Part shown: piece by piece, positions 22,040 through 33,000 of the stretch
Numbering within the stretch: position 1 is the first letter of the stretch
How the letters are laid out: every line of letters begins with the position of its first letter
Source of the DNA: Fragilaria crotonensis
Taxonomy: Eukaryota; Bacillariophyta; Fragilariophyceae; Fragilariales; Fragilariaceae
Direction of reading: 5' to 3'
Length of the DNA: 64,000 nt
NCBI GenBank assembly: GCA_022925895.1
Contig: JAKSYS010000080.1
Coordinates: 1-64,000 of the forward strand
Position numbers and translations under genes: made by a program
Notes under the pieces: model-generated
What the model was told of the DNA's origin: nothing
What the model saw: the letters and a program-made list of their open reading frames with translations, nothing else
Databases searched by the model: none

Positions 22040-22569
22040 GGTGGAGATGAGGTACTAACAGCAGCGGAGCACAGGTGCGGTGGATTGTCTGGTGTTCTTG
22101 GATGGTAAAATTAATACTCGTGTTTCGAGTTTTAGGATTCTACGTATGATATCACACCATTTCCTCAAAACACTGTTTTTCATTTTACATGTGTTAGTGT
22201 AACATGTATTGCATGTCGTACACATGGAAAACATGACTTCAATACATGTACAACGGAAGAAATGGCTATTTGAGAATTTGAGGTTTTGGGATCGCTCCAT
22301 TGAACACACACGTGTCATCTGTGCCTTGCGACTTGCGACGAGGGAAAGAACCAACGCAACATTTTGTTGGCGATGGCGAATGTTGTGTCATGAACCAAAG
22401 ACCTAGTCGAACCTGCAACACCGATAGTCCAGCACATTCCTTCTTGTCACGATTGTGGGAGACTCGGCCTATAAATCACAGACTGTCTACATCAGAGTAA
22501 AAACTACCCGCCTCAAGTCTCGAGAAATTAGTTGCGATATTGATTTGATTCTTCAACTTTGGTGAAACC

Positions 22570-23332
22570 ATGTCGCCACACGCAGGGATGGGTGTTGCCA
22601 AAGATTTCTACACGATCTTGAAAGTCAAAAGGTGAGTGGGGGTTTGATCTGACGATTCCATTCAACTTTTTTTTTAATGTCCACCTTTCCAGAACATCCA
22701 CCCTTCACGAAATAAAAATCGCATATCGCAAGCTTGCGATGAAGCTACATCCTGACCGAACAGGAGATCTGAAGTCGGCTGAAAAGTTCAAGGAAGCTGT
22801 GGAAGCCTATGACACTTTGTCGAATCATGCGAAGCGAACAGCCTACGACAGGTTGACAGCTGCAGGAACATCCGAACGGGCGAAACCTCCTCCGAGCTAT
22901 AGAAAAGTGTATTCGCCAAGAGCACCTCCTGGTTTCAAGACTTTTGATCCCAAATTACACTATGATATGCACTATGGGGATGGAATTATGCGAGAAGAGA
23001 TAGCAAGAGCCATGAGGAGAGCAAAAGAAGCGGCTGGTAAGGAAGAATACGAAAGCCCTTTAGGTCCTGGGTTTTCATTTACCTCGCCGGACGACCGCAA
23101 CCCATATTCAAAGCGAGCGCCACAAGGTCCATACGCCAACTCAACCTCTATTGAAATAGATTATGAGGAAGCTCATTTTAGCGACTTTCGCAGTGGTACG
23201 ATGCGCGACGCCAAGAAAGTAGTTCATGAGCGAGAGCGTGTCCGGCAAAACCTACATGAGCGGCGGAAAGAACGCTTAGACCGCACTAGCATGAACAACG
23301 GCGAGTCAAGCAATGGCTGTTCTGTAATGTAG
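22570..23332 (+). CDS. DnaJ-domain co-chaperone
   Basis: Two exons, 22570-22631 and 22693-23332, with intron gtgagt...ttccag, give 233 residues. The J domain occupies about residues 11-76: [10 protein letters not shown] at its start, helix [21 protein letters not shown] at 40-42, and helix [25 protein letters not shown] proteins stimulate Hsp70 ATPase. There is no Gly/Phe region or zinc-finger domain, so it is a type III J protein. The remainder is basic and polar with an [16 protein letters not shown] helix and ends in CSVM, which resembles a CaaX-type prenylation box (C-S-V-M). That would tether it to membranes; this is inference. Confidence 0.85.
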
Positions 23333-23416
23333 AAGGATGTGGCACCTTATCATGTATTCCTTGATAGCGTGTCCACGGAAGAAATCGAAGCAGACGCACC
23401 TCCACTTAGAGAATGT

Positions 23417-24989
23417 TCACCTTGTCGGGACCAACAGGACACTTTGTCGGGCTTGGCGAATATCCTCTTTTCCAAATATTAGTCCTCTGTAGCCTTTGAT
23501 GATAATGAATGGAGTCAACAAGGCCAGGAAAATCGTGAACCAGCCCATGTATGCCGCCGAGTCGGCATAGTCGTCACTTCTGAATTTCAGGCCTAAGATA
23601 ATTGCGCCAACATTCCCACCGGCTCCAACTATGCCTGCAACTGATCCGGTGTTTGTGCCATCAACGTATGGCACAATGGAGTAGCAAGTACCTATTGATA
23701 TCTGTACGATAACAGAGAAAATGATCATAACAACAACACTTGTTCCAAAGATGTCAGTTCTTGCCCACCAGATTGATAGGACGCCTTGCAGAGTCATACT
23801 GACCATCTGGGCCCATAATCGTCCCTGCATAGACATCCTTTTGTTCATTTCATCACTCAGATAGCCACCAAGGCCTCGAGCAAACACTGCAGAGACGCCG
23901 TACAGGCCAGCCACAACCCCAGCGGTTGCAGTGGTCTGCTTGAATCGATCATGATAATATATGGCTGCTCCGTTGCTCATAGTTGTATCTACTCCGCCAG
24001 AGCCAGCGAACCTTTCGATGGGGGGGTCAGAGTTATATGCTTAGAAAAGGCGAGCAACAACAAGGTACGGAAGAAATGACACACTCACTGTAGAAACAAA
24101 ATCCAGGAGTTCAAGTTGAGAGCACCAGACCGAAAGGAATCCATTGCGCTTCTCTCCATCATTAGACCGGCGTTCTTCACTTCCTTGTGGTTTCCAAGGG
24201 GCAGTCCTCCGAGAAAAAGAAAAAGAAAGCTGCGGTGAAGAAGGATAAAAGGGCAGGAAAGACCAACGCAAGTCTCCACGCGATATCGGGGTTGTTTCCA
24301 GTGAACAGCAAGCAAAAGCTGAATAGTACGCTACCGATGACGAGTTGAATGACACCACTACCAGTTGCGCCCAAGCCACTGCTGATGGCCATGGCCGTGC
24401 CAGAAATATCTCTAACAAAATGACAGGAAATCCAATATTGACAAGGCACGGAATTGTCCAGACATCCTATCAATAGTCTCACAAAAAGCAGCCCGTCCAG
24501 TGATGTCACAAGTCCAGTGAGGGCACAAGGTATTGCGATGAGAGCTAACAGTGACGTTGCCATCAGTCGGCCTCCGTACTTATCACTCAACGGTCCCAAC
24601 AAGAAGAGAAATGGCACACCTCCGACAGTGGCCCACACGTTCGATAACCAAACTTCAGCCTTGGTAAGCTTCAATGATGCCTTGATTTCGGGAAGGAGAG
24701 GTGGAATAGCGTACTGAGCACAGAGGGAAACGAAGAGGCAGATCCAAGATCCATGAAAGGCTCTCATGTGTGGCCGTGCAAAAGACAGAAACTTCAACTC
24801 TGTGCTCCGGTAGCCCCGTTGATCGTCGTAAGGCATCGTGAAGCTCTCGGCTCTATTGACCAACTCCTCACTCGATAAATATTCGTCATCACTATCCAAA
24901 TCGTCGCCTCGTTCTGGTCTGGGTCGATCCCGAGGATTTCTCATCAATGGCGATGCCACTGATCCGTATGATATTGTCATTCTGCGCAA
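23417..24989 (-). CDS. Divergent NNP-family (NRT2-like) MFS transporter
   Basis: Two exons on the minus strand (24989-24089 and 24011-23417; intron gtgagt...gaaag). A 55-residue acidic cytosolic N-terminus precedes about 12 membrane helices. NRT2/NNP marks include PHMRAFHGSWICLF, LLPEIKASLKLTKAEVWLSN, LLGPLSDKYGGRLMA, CQYWISCHF, VFARGLGGYLSDE and the second nitrate-signature-like GIVGAGGNVGAIILG. The first signature (usually GWGNLGGG) reads GLGATGSG, and the helix-2 Arg before the GP-L-C-D segment is replaced by Leu (VPFLFLLGPLSD). Nitrate transport is therefore uncertain; another anion is possible. The frame slips once near 24194-24195 (plus strand): one more base reads EDCPLGNHKEVKNAG. It converges with the DnaJ gene. 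Confidence 0.75.
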
Positions 24990-26023
24990 GAAGTTGATTT
25001 AAAATCGACTGTAAGGGCATTATCCTGAGCTTGTTCTAAGCTAACAATTGAGGTCACAGGCGTCGAACAGTTGATAAGACTGCTGTACACTGGTACCTTC
25101 TCAATTCACTACCAGGCACTAGCAGCAGCACAGAGAGAGTCTGTTGAGGTGTTATGGTGCACCAGTAGGTGCGAATATCCTGGGAGAACCAACCTTGACA
25201 CAAGGAGAGACAACGATTGCGGGGAGTGGTCTGACGTGCAGAGTGCTGTCTGCTGATGAGAGCTGACACCCGTATTGCAACCCGACACCCAGCCCACAGG
25301 AAGGAGGTCGGGCAGAATCAAACTTTTCTCGTTGCTTATCCATGTGCGTGCTATGTCATACGTCATACGTATGAATAGACAAAGCAGAGAGGTGCGTTGC
25401 CGGACATCCGCAAAACGAGCCAGTGCCAAAACACGGTACATTGTAGTCTACCGTCTACCGTCTACCGGTAGTGACACAGTGACACCCGACCAAGCAAGAC
25501 ACAACGTGTTAAAAAACTTGTCAAACCTGGCGGTACCTGGTACTACAGGTAGTACCATACTGGACGTACGCGGAGTATAATCTATATGATACTTATCCTA
25601 CTATATTATAAATTAATTGTGTGCGTGCGTGCGTCTGTTACAGAGTATGACCACTCTGGGGTACTGTTGCACTGTTACGTGGATTACATGTACTACAGGT
25701 CTACAGTACATAAACGGACGGTAATTCATGTTGAAACGACAGTGTGTTACGTTACTGAACTACAATACTGTACGAATTCAAAGTTACTGGATGGAATACT
25801 CATTGAATTTGCTGTGAACAGGTTGCTTGACAAATGCTACTGGTACTGTAAAATAGTAAAATATACCGTGCGATGAACTGCAATACTGGGGCATGATAAG
25901 TACCTGGTACTGTACTTCATGAAGTTTCCTACGTTGGTACCATGGTACTGCATACTGTAGGGGAAAAAAGTAGTGGTACGGAGTACGACCAGGTTGGGGG
26001 TACTGTACGTCCAGTTTCCTGTA
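24990..26023. other. Intergenic accessory DNA, left of foldback cluster
   Basis: No supported gene. Contains three tandem GTCTACC units and a CTACCGGTAG palindrome near 25445-25470, many TACAGGTAGTAC-like patches, and the first copy of a 54-bp direct repeat (25613-25666). Confidence 0.5.
25613..25666 (+). repeat. Direct repeat, copy 1
   Basis: Starts TTAATTGTGTGCGTGCGTGC and runs through GAGTATGACCACTCTGGGG to GTACTG. A 58-bp copy lies at 27207-27264, differing mainly by one extra GTGT unit and one substitution. Confidence 0.85.
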
Positions 26024-26313
26024 TGGCTGGGTGCAAATAAAAAGTACTTTGGGTAGCCACCGTAGCCCTCATATGAAATTAATTTAGTTGACAATTAATT
26101 GAAGCGACCTCCCTGAGTATTGATCTATGCAATGATGGAGTATTTTGTATATTGGCATATTTGACGACATGCCAATGAACGAAAATGTGCACTCAGAAAG
26201 AGTGAAGACTGCTGATGCTCATCTTGCCTCCATGAGGCACCTTACAGTCAAACTTGAATTCACAACCATGCATCATGATGATGTTGAAAGGTTTGTTGAC
26301 CAACACTGCACTA

Positions 26314-26798
26314 GAGACCATTCGGGCATTAATTCGATGTTTTGATTTTTGGTTATGAGTCACATTTTCACGCCTGCCATTTCAGAGATTAACGCCTCTT
26401 TTTCATGTTCATACTTTATCAATGAGAATCAATAATTTAAAAATGTTGGATAAGTAAAAATAAATTTTGTTTAAGTATTCTTGACTTGCAAAATTTTATG
26501 CCTTGGAGTTTTCCTGTCGATGTGATGCTGTTGCTGTCAGTGTGAACTTCGTCAAAAATAAGAAGTTAGTAACAGGCGTGCACTATGTCATTCCTTGCCA
26601 TACCAGAGACACCATAGTGCACGCCTGTTGCTAACTTCGGCGAATTCGTCAAGTTACGGCGCCTTGAAAAATGCACTGGACCGTTAAATACTCCTGGGCA
26701 GAGTATACTTGTCTGTCAATTCAAAATTCTAGAGTAAAACGGACATATAACGCCAGGCCGGCTGGATCGAAACACCGAATTAATTCTTGAATGGTCTC
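26314..26798. mobile_element. Foldback MITE-like element, copy A (485 bp)
   Basis: Left end GAGACCATTCGGGCATTAAT and right end ...ATTAATTCTTGAATGGTCTC are inverted copies over about 35 bp with a few mismatches; both are bounded by TA. The centre holds a 26-bp hairpin (26562-26638). The right half (from the hairpin on) matches a second locus at 48003-48260. No protein is encoded. TA flanks suggest a mariner-type origin; this is inference. Confidence 0.6.
26562..26638. repeat. 26-bp stem hairpin, copy A
   Basis: Arms 26562-26587 and 26613-26638 pair at 25 of 26 positions around a 25-base loop. The apical arm is GCGTGCACTATG; the basal arm is GAAGTTAGTAACAG. The twin at 48022-48098 has the same stem and loop sizes and the same apical arm but a different basal arm. 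Confidence 0.9.
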
Positions 26799-26922
26799 TA
26801 GTGGGACCGAAGCAACGATGCAATCGTGTTGAATTTGAGGATCAACATGCTCAGTGTCAAAAGCACGGCATATTGTCATGCTTTTCGTGCATGTTGAGAT
26901 AAAAGATGCTGGAGTGTGTTTG

Positions 26923-26991
26923 CCGTGTGCACCGATAGTGCAACTGCTCATGATGTACTTGATGAAGCTTTAGAGCTATCGGTGCACACGG
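26923..26991. repeat. Perfect 16-bp hairpin
   Basis: CCGTGTGCACCGATAG at 26923-26938 and its exact complement at 26976-26991, loop 37 bases. Lies in the right part of the outer TA-flanked element. Confidence 0.9.
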
Positions 26992-27206
26992 GAGGTGGTC
27001 CGGATCAAGAGGTCGTTGATGTAGGAAGTCATCAACAACGAAGCACGACGTTTGACGTGATGGAAACTTCGAAGGAAGAAAAAACTAAAAAAATATCATA
27101 CTACACCTATTGAGGCTACCCAAAATCCTTTTTTCGTGCACCCAGCCATAGTAGACACTCCGATCAAATGTGAGGTACTCAGTACTCAGTACCCACTAGT
27201 TGTAAG

Positions 27207-27264
27207 TTAATTGTGTGTGTGCGTGCGTGCGTCTGTTACGGAGTATGACCACTCTGGGGTACTG
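27207..27264 (+). repeat. Direct repeat, copy 2
   Basis: Second copy of the repeat at 25613-25666, with GAGTATGACCACTCTGGGGT intact and a longer GTGT run. It lies 58 bp right of the outer TA-flanked element. Confidence 0.85.
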
Positions 27265-28757
27265 GATCAAATGAATGCTGTCTGACTTTTTTGATGGTCA
27301 TCTTCTGCACAACATTGTTTATATAAGGAGGTCCTGATATCAAAACTGTGCCCTCAGTATCATCAACAGGATTTGTAAACAACACTTCAATACTGTGTAT
27401 TTTGGCAATCTAAATTAGCAAATTTCTATGAATTTGTCACTTTTTTCCTCATCTAATTGTGTTGTAAAACATGTCATTTGCAGCACGCTTGCCACTACAC
27501 ACAACCGGGCACAACCCATACCGTACACGTATTCCAAAAGTCCGACCAATTGGGAGGCACCCACTAGTATCATGTAATTGTATGATGCAAGCAACTTTTA
27601 TTTATGACATACATATATATATATAAAAATATTATAGAGGAGTACAGGATGAATCAAAGTATACAAGTAGGGATACAGCCAACTGTGTCATAGTATCTCC
27701 TAACCAAGTGACATCTACTGTACCAGGTACTGTGGATTGACCGATACATTACCGTATACTGTAGTATACCGCAACCGGCAACATATAATAACCATAGCGA
27801 ATATGCGTATATGTCATAGCCCATAGCTGTACACTTGCTTACCTACCGTAGTTCTGGAAGACTGCAAAACCATGGGATATGTCCTGAGTCCTGATGATAG
27901 GGGAAGGAAGAACTCCTGTCCAGAAATTCCAGATCCCTTGATGCTCCATCCAAAGCCTCCTGTGATGACATTGTCACTAGTACAGAATCATGGCATGTCT
28001 GCAACAATGAGTTTTTGCAATGACAGGGGTTGCAAATGTAATTAACCTGTTGGTAGCATGGAAATGGCAACAAGTTTAAGTGTTGAATGTGACAACACCA
28101 TGACAACAAGGACAACAACACAGAAAGTAGCGAATGCAACAATGGCGATGCAACAGCCATTAGTGCAGCATTGTGTTTGTTTTCATCATGTTTATGTGAT
28201 GATTCAATGTGTTTTTATGCAAATTCAGAATAAGTACCGCTGAGGTCGCGTAGGTGTGGAGGGTTGTTGAGAAATGCACATCCAAGGTGGAAATGGAATC
28301 CCAGCATCCTGAGCAGCTTCCACTTGTGGCTCAATTTTCTTCCTCCTTCAGAAGTTCCGTACATACATACTTTTACTCAGTTGTACTGGTACCTGCTGCA
28401 TTAATAGTAATGCTACAGCCATGAAATACTGCTACTCAGTGTCTGGTACTGTAAACTGAATACTGCAGCTCCTTTACTGTAGTATATCCTCCGTACAGTG
28501 GAAAAGTGGTTAATCAGAATCCTGTGGATTCCCAGAAGTCGCCTCAGCTGATTTGCAACAGCGAACGATATGGGAAGTGGTGCTACAGTGGAAGTCTACA
28601 CTGCTACGAGAGAGGGTGCCGAGAGCGTCCACAGGAAGGTCCGGCAAAATGAGTGCAATCGTGATTGCGGCGAAATTGCGCGCCCGCCGAAGGAGAAAGT
28701 GTTTTCCTCAGGAAATAGGCTGGCGCGAAACTGAATATGCCGGCGCGAGCATAAGTT
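27265..28757. other. Intergenic, no supported gene
   Basis: AT-rich with short frames on both strands. A 105-codon minus frame at 27843-28160 has Leu/Ser-biased composition and no family, and is not called. GTACTG and TACTGTAGTA patches recur near 27740-27760 and 28385-28490. Confidence 0.45.
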
Positions 28758-29265
28758 TACTGACATGATATGAAAAGACATTTGCTGACAAAAAGCAAAT
28801 CTGCTGACAAGGATAGCTAAATTGCTGATAGAATATGCTGACTGAAACAAGATCTGCTGACAGCAACGATGTGCTGGCAAAATCTGTTGACAAAAACAAA
28901 ATCTGCGGACAAGGAAAATCTTCTGACAAAATCTGCTTAAGAACAGAAAACTTCTATTGATGGAAAACTCCCGGATAATTTGGCTGCTTAGAGAAGATAA
29001 AGTAATTGTGACAAATCAAGTGTCATCAAGCGGAAAGAATGCTTTCTACCGTTAAGTTTTATGTTGAGGAAACAGCTAGTAAGAAGAGAAACCGGTCGAC
29101 AGGATTGGTTGACAAAAAGGGGGCTTCTGACTTCAGAAATCTCCTGACAGAATCTGCTGACAAAAATGAAAATGCTAAATAAAGAAATCTGCTGACAAAA
29201 ACAAAACTTCTGACAATAGAAATCTGCTGACAATAGAAATGTTCTGACAAAATCTGCTGACAATG
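28758..29265. repeat. Degenerate minisatellite, AAATCTGCTGACAAAA type
   Basis: About 20 diverged units built on (A)AATCTGCTGACAAAAAC, spaced 16-30 bp. They are clearest at 28780-28935 and again at 29140-29265, with a non-repeat interval near 28940-29110. On the minus strand the units translate to SADFV/QQISF-like repeats with no stop over stretches, which creates false open frames. Confidence 0.75.
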
Positions 29266-30075
29266 AAAAAACCTTGCCGTCTTGATAGATCAACACCATA
29301 GCTAAAAATTTCGCATCACGCCTGCCAGCCACAGGCTGGCGAACACATTTCAATGGTCTCTACTAGACTCTATGATAGAGTATTTAGCCCCCGGATGTTT
29401 GCTTAGGCCGGACCTTCCAGTACTGTAGTCCGTACGCTTGGTTAATGCTACGTGTCTTCAGTGGTATTGGGCTAAAAACGTAGTGGTTATGATGTTAAAT
29501 ATCCGAGGAGAAGAACTGCTCCCGGATGGTTCACTTCACACTGGCCTGAGGTTTCTGCTGGGGATGGTGGGTGGGTTAGCAAAAAAATGAAGAAATCCAT
29601 TGGCAGATGTGTCATCACAAATGCATTCAAATCGTTCAGATACAAACAAGTAAGCGATTTCCATCAGAGTTGTTGTTGTTTTTTCGTCAACAGGACTGCT
29701 TGGCATTGACTGTCCTAAAGGCCGTCAGTAATGCAGTACGTAGGGACTATATCTAGATTGACAGTGCGTTAATGCGGCAGTAAAGGGGTACCTGGTACCG
29801 TCTACTGTTGCGTCGGCAATTCGTCTTATCTCTGCAAACCACCGTCGTTAACAACGACGACGAAAAAAGGTGAAAGTTCTATTAAATGGGTCTGCCTGTA
29901 GTTCGACGTTCGACGACGGCCAGAACCTTTTCTGTCATTGACCACTGATAGATTCTTGGCTTTTATGCTGATGTGGTTTGTTGCTTGATGTTTGATTTAG
30001 TTGCCAAAATTCGTTGTCCATTGACGTGCTCAACAACGAAGCTGGGCATAGCAGTCGGCGCCACCTTCCTCCAGC
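29266..30075. other. Intergenic, upstream of NOL6
   Basis: No supported gene. Near 29347 there is a short match (CAATGGTCTCTA) to the right end of the foldback family. The last few hundred bases should contain the NOL6 promoter. Confidence 0.45.
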
Positions 30076-33000
30076 ATGACGAAGAATGAACTTCAAGCAG
30101 ATGCGTCGTTCTTGGAGGCAGTTGACGCACCTCTACTAGAACTTCATAAATCGAGCATTCTTAAGCTTGAGATCGATGAGCTTCTAGACGAGTGTCGTTT
30201 GAATGTTTTTGAGGTTTCATGGGCGCAGACTGCGAGAGATTACGTGGCCTTGCTTTCTAGCGTCCTTTCCAAGATTCCGCAAACATCCATCGGCAAAGAT
30301 GGTTGTCCATTTCCCTTGAAATCTGACAAGGTCGCGACTCTTGAAATGCCGAAGGATTTGACTGTTGTCCCCACAGGATCGTACGGAATAAACTGCGTCA
30401 CGAAAAGGTCAGGAAATGCAAACGTGCTTCCGACGTTAGATTGTGCCATTGTTGTGCCGAATTCTTACTGGAACACAAAGGATTATCTCAATCACCGATA
30501 CATGGATGTGAGTAGCTCGGAGTGTTAAACAAAACGTTCCCATCACTTCTCTCTTTGTCTCATAGGTCAATTTTCATACCAACAGAAACGAAATCTAATC
30601 CTTTGGAGCATTGCAAAATTCCTCTCTGGAAAGAAATTCAAAAAACACATTGGAAGGGTTGAATGGAGGTATTTCAATGGGAATCAACACGCACCAGCGT
30701 TGATTCTAACCCCGCCGTCGATGCAATCGAACGAAAAGAAAAAACGGAAAACGGACAACCAGACGCAGGCGGTGAAATTCACTGTCCAGATTGTCATGGC
30801 AATGGAATCCTTGAGTTGGATACCAGCAGCGCGTATGTTTCCGAATCGATCGAACATTAAGGGAGGTAGTGCGACACCATACTACAACGCCATACTCGCT
30901 CGCGATGCCTTTTGGAGCGAATGGCCGTTCATCATAATGGAGGATAAGGCAGAGTATCCATCGTTCGGAGATGCATTCATTGTGGCCAAAGTTTGGTGTC
31001 TACAGCGAGGTTTTTTGAGAGGCCATGACTCTTTTGATGAAATGCAGATTGCTACCTTGTTATTGTACCTATTTCGTTCCAGACGCGCTGGCTCCCGGAT
31101 GGCCCCTCTGCAAGTGTTCACAATCCTAATGAAGTTCATGGCAGAAGAATGGACTAGCAAGGTTATGACTCTTCCAGCGCAGGGCCAGACAGAGACACAG
31201 ACCGTTGCTTCCTGTGAAAATGCTAAGGCGTATGCTGATCAAGCGAAATTTTCTCCGATCGACCCGAATGGCGATCCCGTCACATTGCTTTTGTGCCACC
31301 AACACTTCTCGCCGAGTAGAGCGGTGTTATTGAATAGCTCGATGTTGGGAAACTTCTTGGGAACACTCTCTCCTGCTTTCTGCCATTCTGTTTCCGCGCA
31401 AGCGAAATGCACTGTCGAGTGCTTGAACTCATCAAGGACCTTTTCAAGTCTGTTCATGACTACCGATCGCTTCTGGACTTGCCTGGATTCATACTTTCAC
31501 GTACCCCTCCAAGATATCGCATGGAAGCGTGTTTGCCTTCGGAATCCTGAGGCGAAAGATCTAGGCGATGTTGAGTGCTTGTCGCGGGACCTCGTGCAAA
31601 TATTGAGGCAGGCTCTGGGTGACAGGGTGACGGACGTCAGACTCCTCACAACTGGAAATGGCCATAATGTTCGCAACGGTGATCCTGATCAGATCCCGAC
31701 GCACCGCGTCGATTCCTTTGCGACTTCCTCGCAGTTGCTGACCACCGCAATGGGAATGGAGAAAGTTGTGGTTGGGCTCAAGATCAATGCTGACACCTGT
31801 CATCGTGCTGTCGACCGAGGGCCACCAGCCGATGACATCGCCGGTGTAAAGACGTTTTTGGACCTATGGGGTGATGCTGCAGAATTGCGCAGGTTCAAGG
31901 ATGGTGCGATTGTTCACGCCGTTGTTTGGAATACGGCGAAGTCAGACCCCGAGAAGCAGTATGCAGTATTTGATGGAGATGAACGGACACAGGGGGGGAT
32001 TGTGGAACGCATCGTTCAGCATATCCTAGGGCTTCATTTTTTCAAAGAAGGAAGGGATTCTCCCAGGTTTCTTCTCCGCGATATGCTATCCGTAGTTGAG
32101 GGTGTGCGGACGCCCACATCAGACACAGTTTCCAAGTTAATGACCAGCACGGCTGCGGCTCATCGAAGCATCATCAATTCCTTTGACTCGCTTGCCTCTT
32201 TTTGAGAAAAAATAGTGAGCAGACGGGTTCGGATGGATTTCGTACTCCACTTGGTCTTCCCCTCCAAATCGACGCAGTGGAGCCCTTATCCCCTTCACTG
32301 AGGTATTCCAACACTTTTCCTTCGATACCACATCCCATGCTCGGTGGCGATGGAAAGCATGCTGGTAAAGTTAACAGCGTTTTCTCAGATGCTCCTATCC
32401 ATGTACAGATTCGATTTGGAAGGTCGTCGAAGTGGCCCACAGATCTGAAAGCAATTGGTGCAGCGAAGACCGCGATGCTTGCTCAGCTTGCAGACGGTAT
32501 AGAATCAATGAAGAAACGAGGCAGCTGTCCAGGGTTCGACGGTCCAATCGTGGTCACACCTTCCCACTTAACCCTGGGATTCCAGGGATATTCGTGGAGG
32601 ATATTCGTCCGAGCTGATCCCGAGTTGTATCTCCTACGAGGGTTGCAAAAACCCAGTGATGACGCAAAACGCATTCTCAGCACTTTAATCAAGGACCATG
32701 TTTCGGCGGCGTCGCATCATGCGACTATTCATGCAATTCACACGCTTCACCCGTCGGCGGGACATGCGGTTCGTCTCGTCAACATCTGGTTGGCAGCACA
32801 CATGCTGTCTGGTCTTGTGCCTCTTGAGGCAGTGGAACTTTTGGTCGCAAGGGTGTACTCCGACCTAGAGAGTCGAAACACAGCCCCGGCTACGGCTGTG
32901 TCTGGTTTTTTTCGCGTGCTGCGATTGATCGCCACGCATGATTGGGTGCGGTAAGTGTGGTCCTTCGTTTGCATGTATTTTCTATCCTCGTCTCTTGACT

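Larger units (their letters stand above)
20921..22290. mobile_element. Decayed PIF/Harbinger-like DNA transposon
   Basis: About 1.37 kb bounded by a candidate imperfect terminal inverted repeat of 19 bp: CCCAGAACCTCAAATTTCC at 20921 and its near-complement ending at 22290 (16 of 19 positions agree). Inside are two convergent protein remnants. One is a plus-strand DNA-binding-like protein at 21049, the other a minus-strand DDE transposase from 22039 to about 21310. Both are interrupted, so the copy is inactive. The two-protein layout fits PIF/Harbinger (a transposase plus a Myb-like partner). I could not fix a target duplication, so the ends are tentative. Confidence 0.55.
26024..27148. mobile_element. 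Candidate TA-flanked inverted-repeat element (1.1 kb)
   Basis: The ends form an inverted repeat of about 23 bp with about 19 positions agreeing: TGGCTGGGTGCAAATAAAAA on the left and its counterpart ...GTGCACCCAGCCA on the right. Each is followed outward by TA, the target site of Tc1/mariner elements. No transposase is coded. A second inverted-repeat element (26314-26798) sits inside, and a 16-bp perfect hairpin lies at 26923-26991. A non-autonomous (MITE-like) element is inferred from ends alone. Confidence 0.5.

Noticed and set aside
26916-27113. 65-codon frame inside the outer inverted-repeat element
   Set aside because: It spans the perfect hairpin and the element end; too short and without any transposase motif.
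28596-29250. Minus-strand frames rich in SADF/QQIS units
   Set aside because: Translations of the TCTGCTGACAAA minisatellite, not a protein family.
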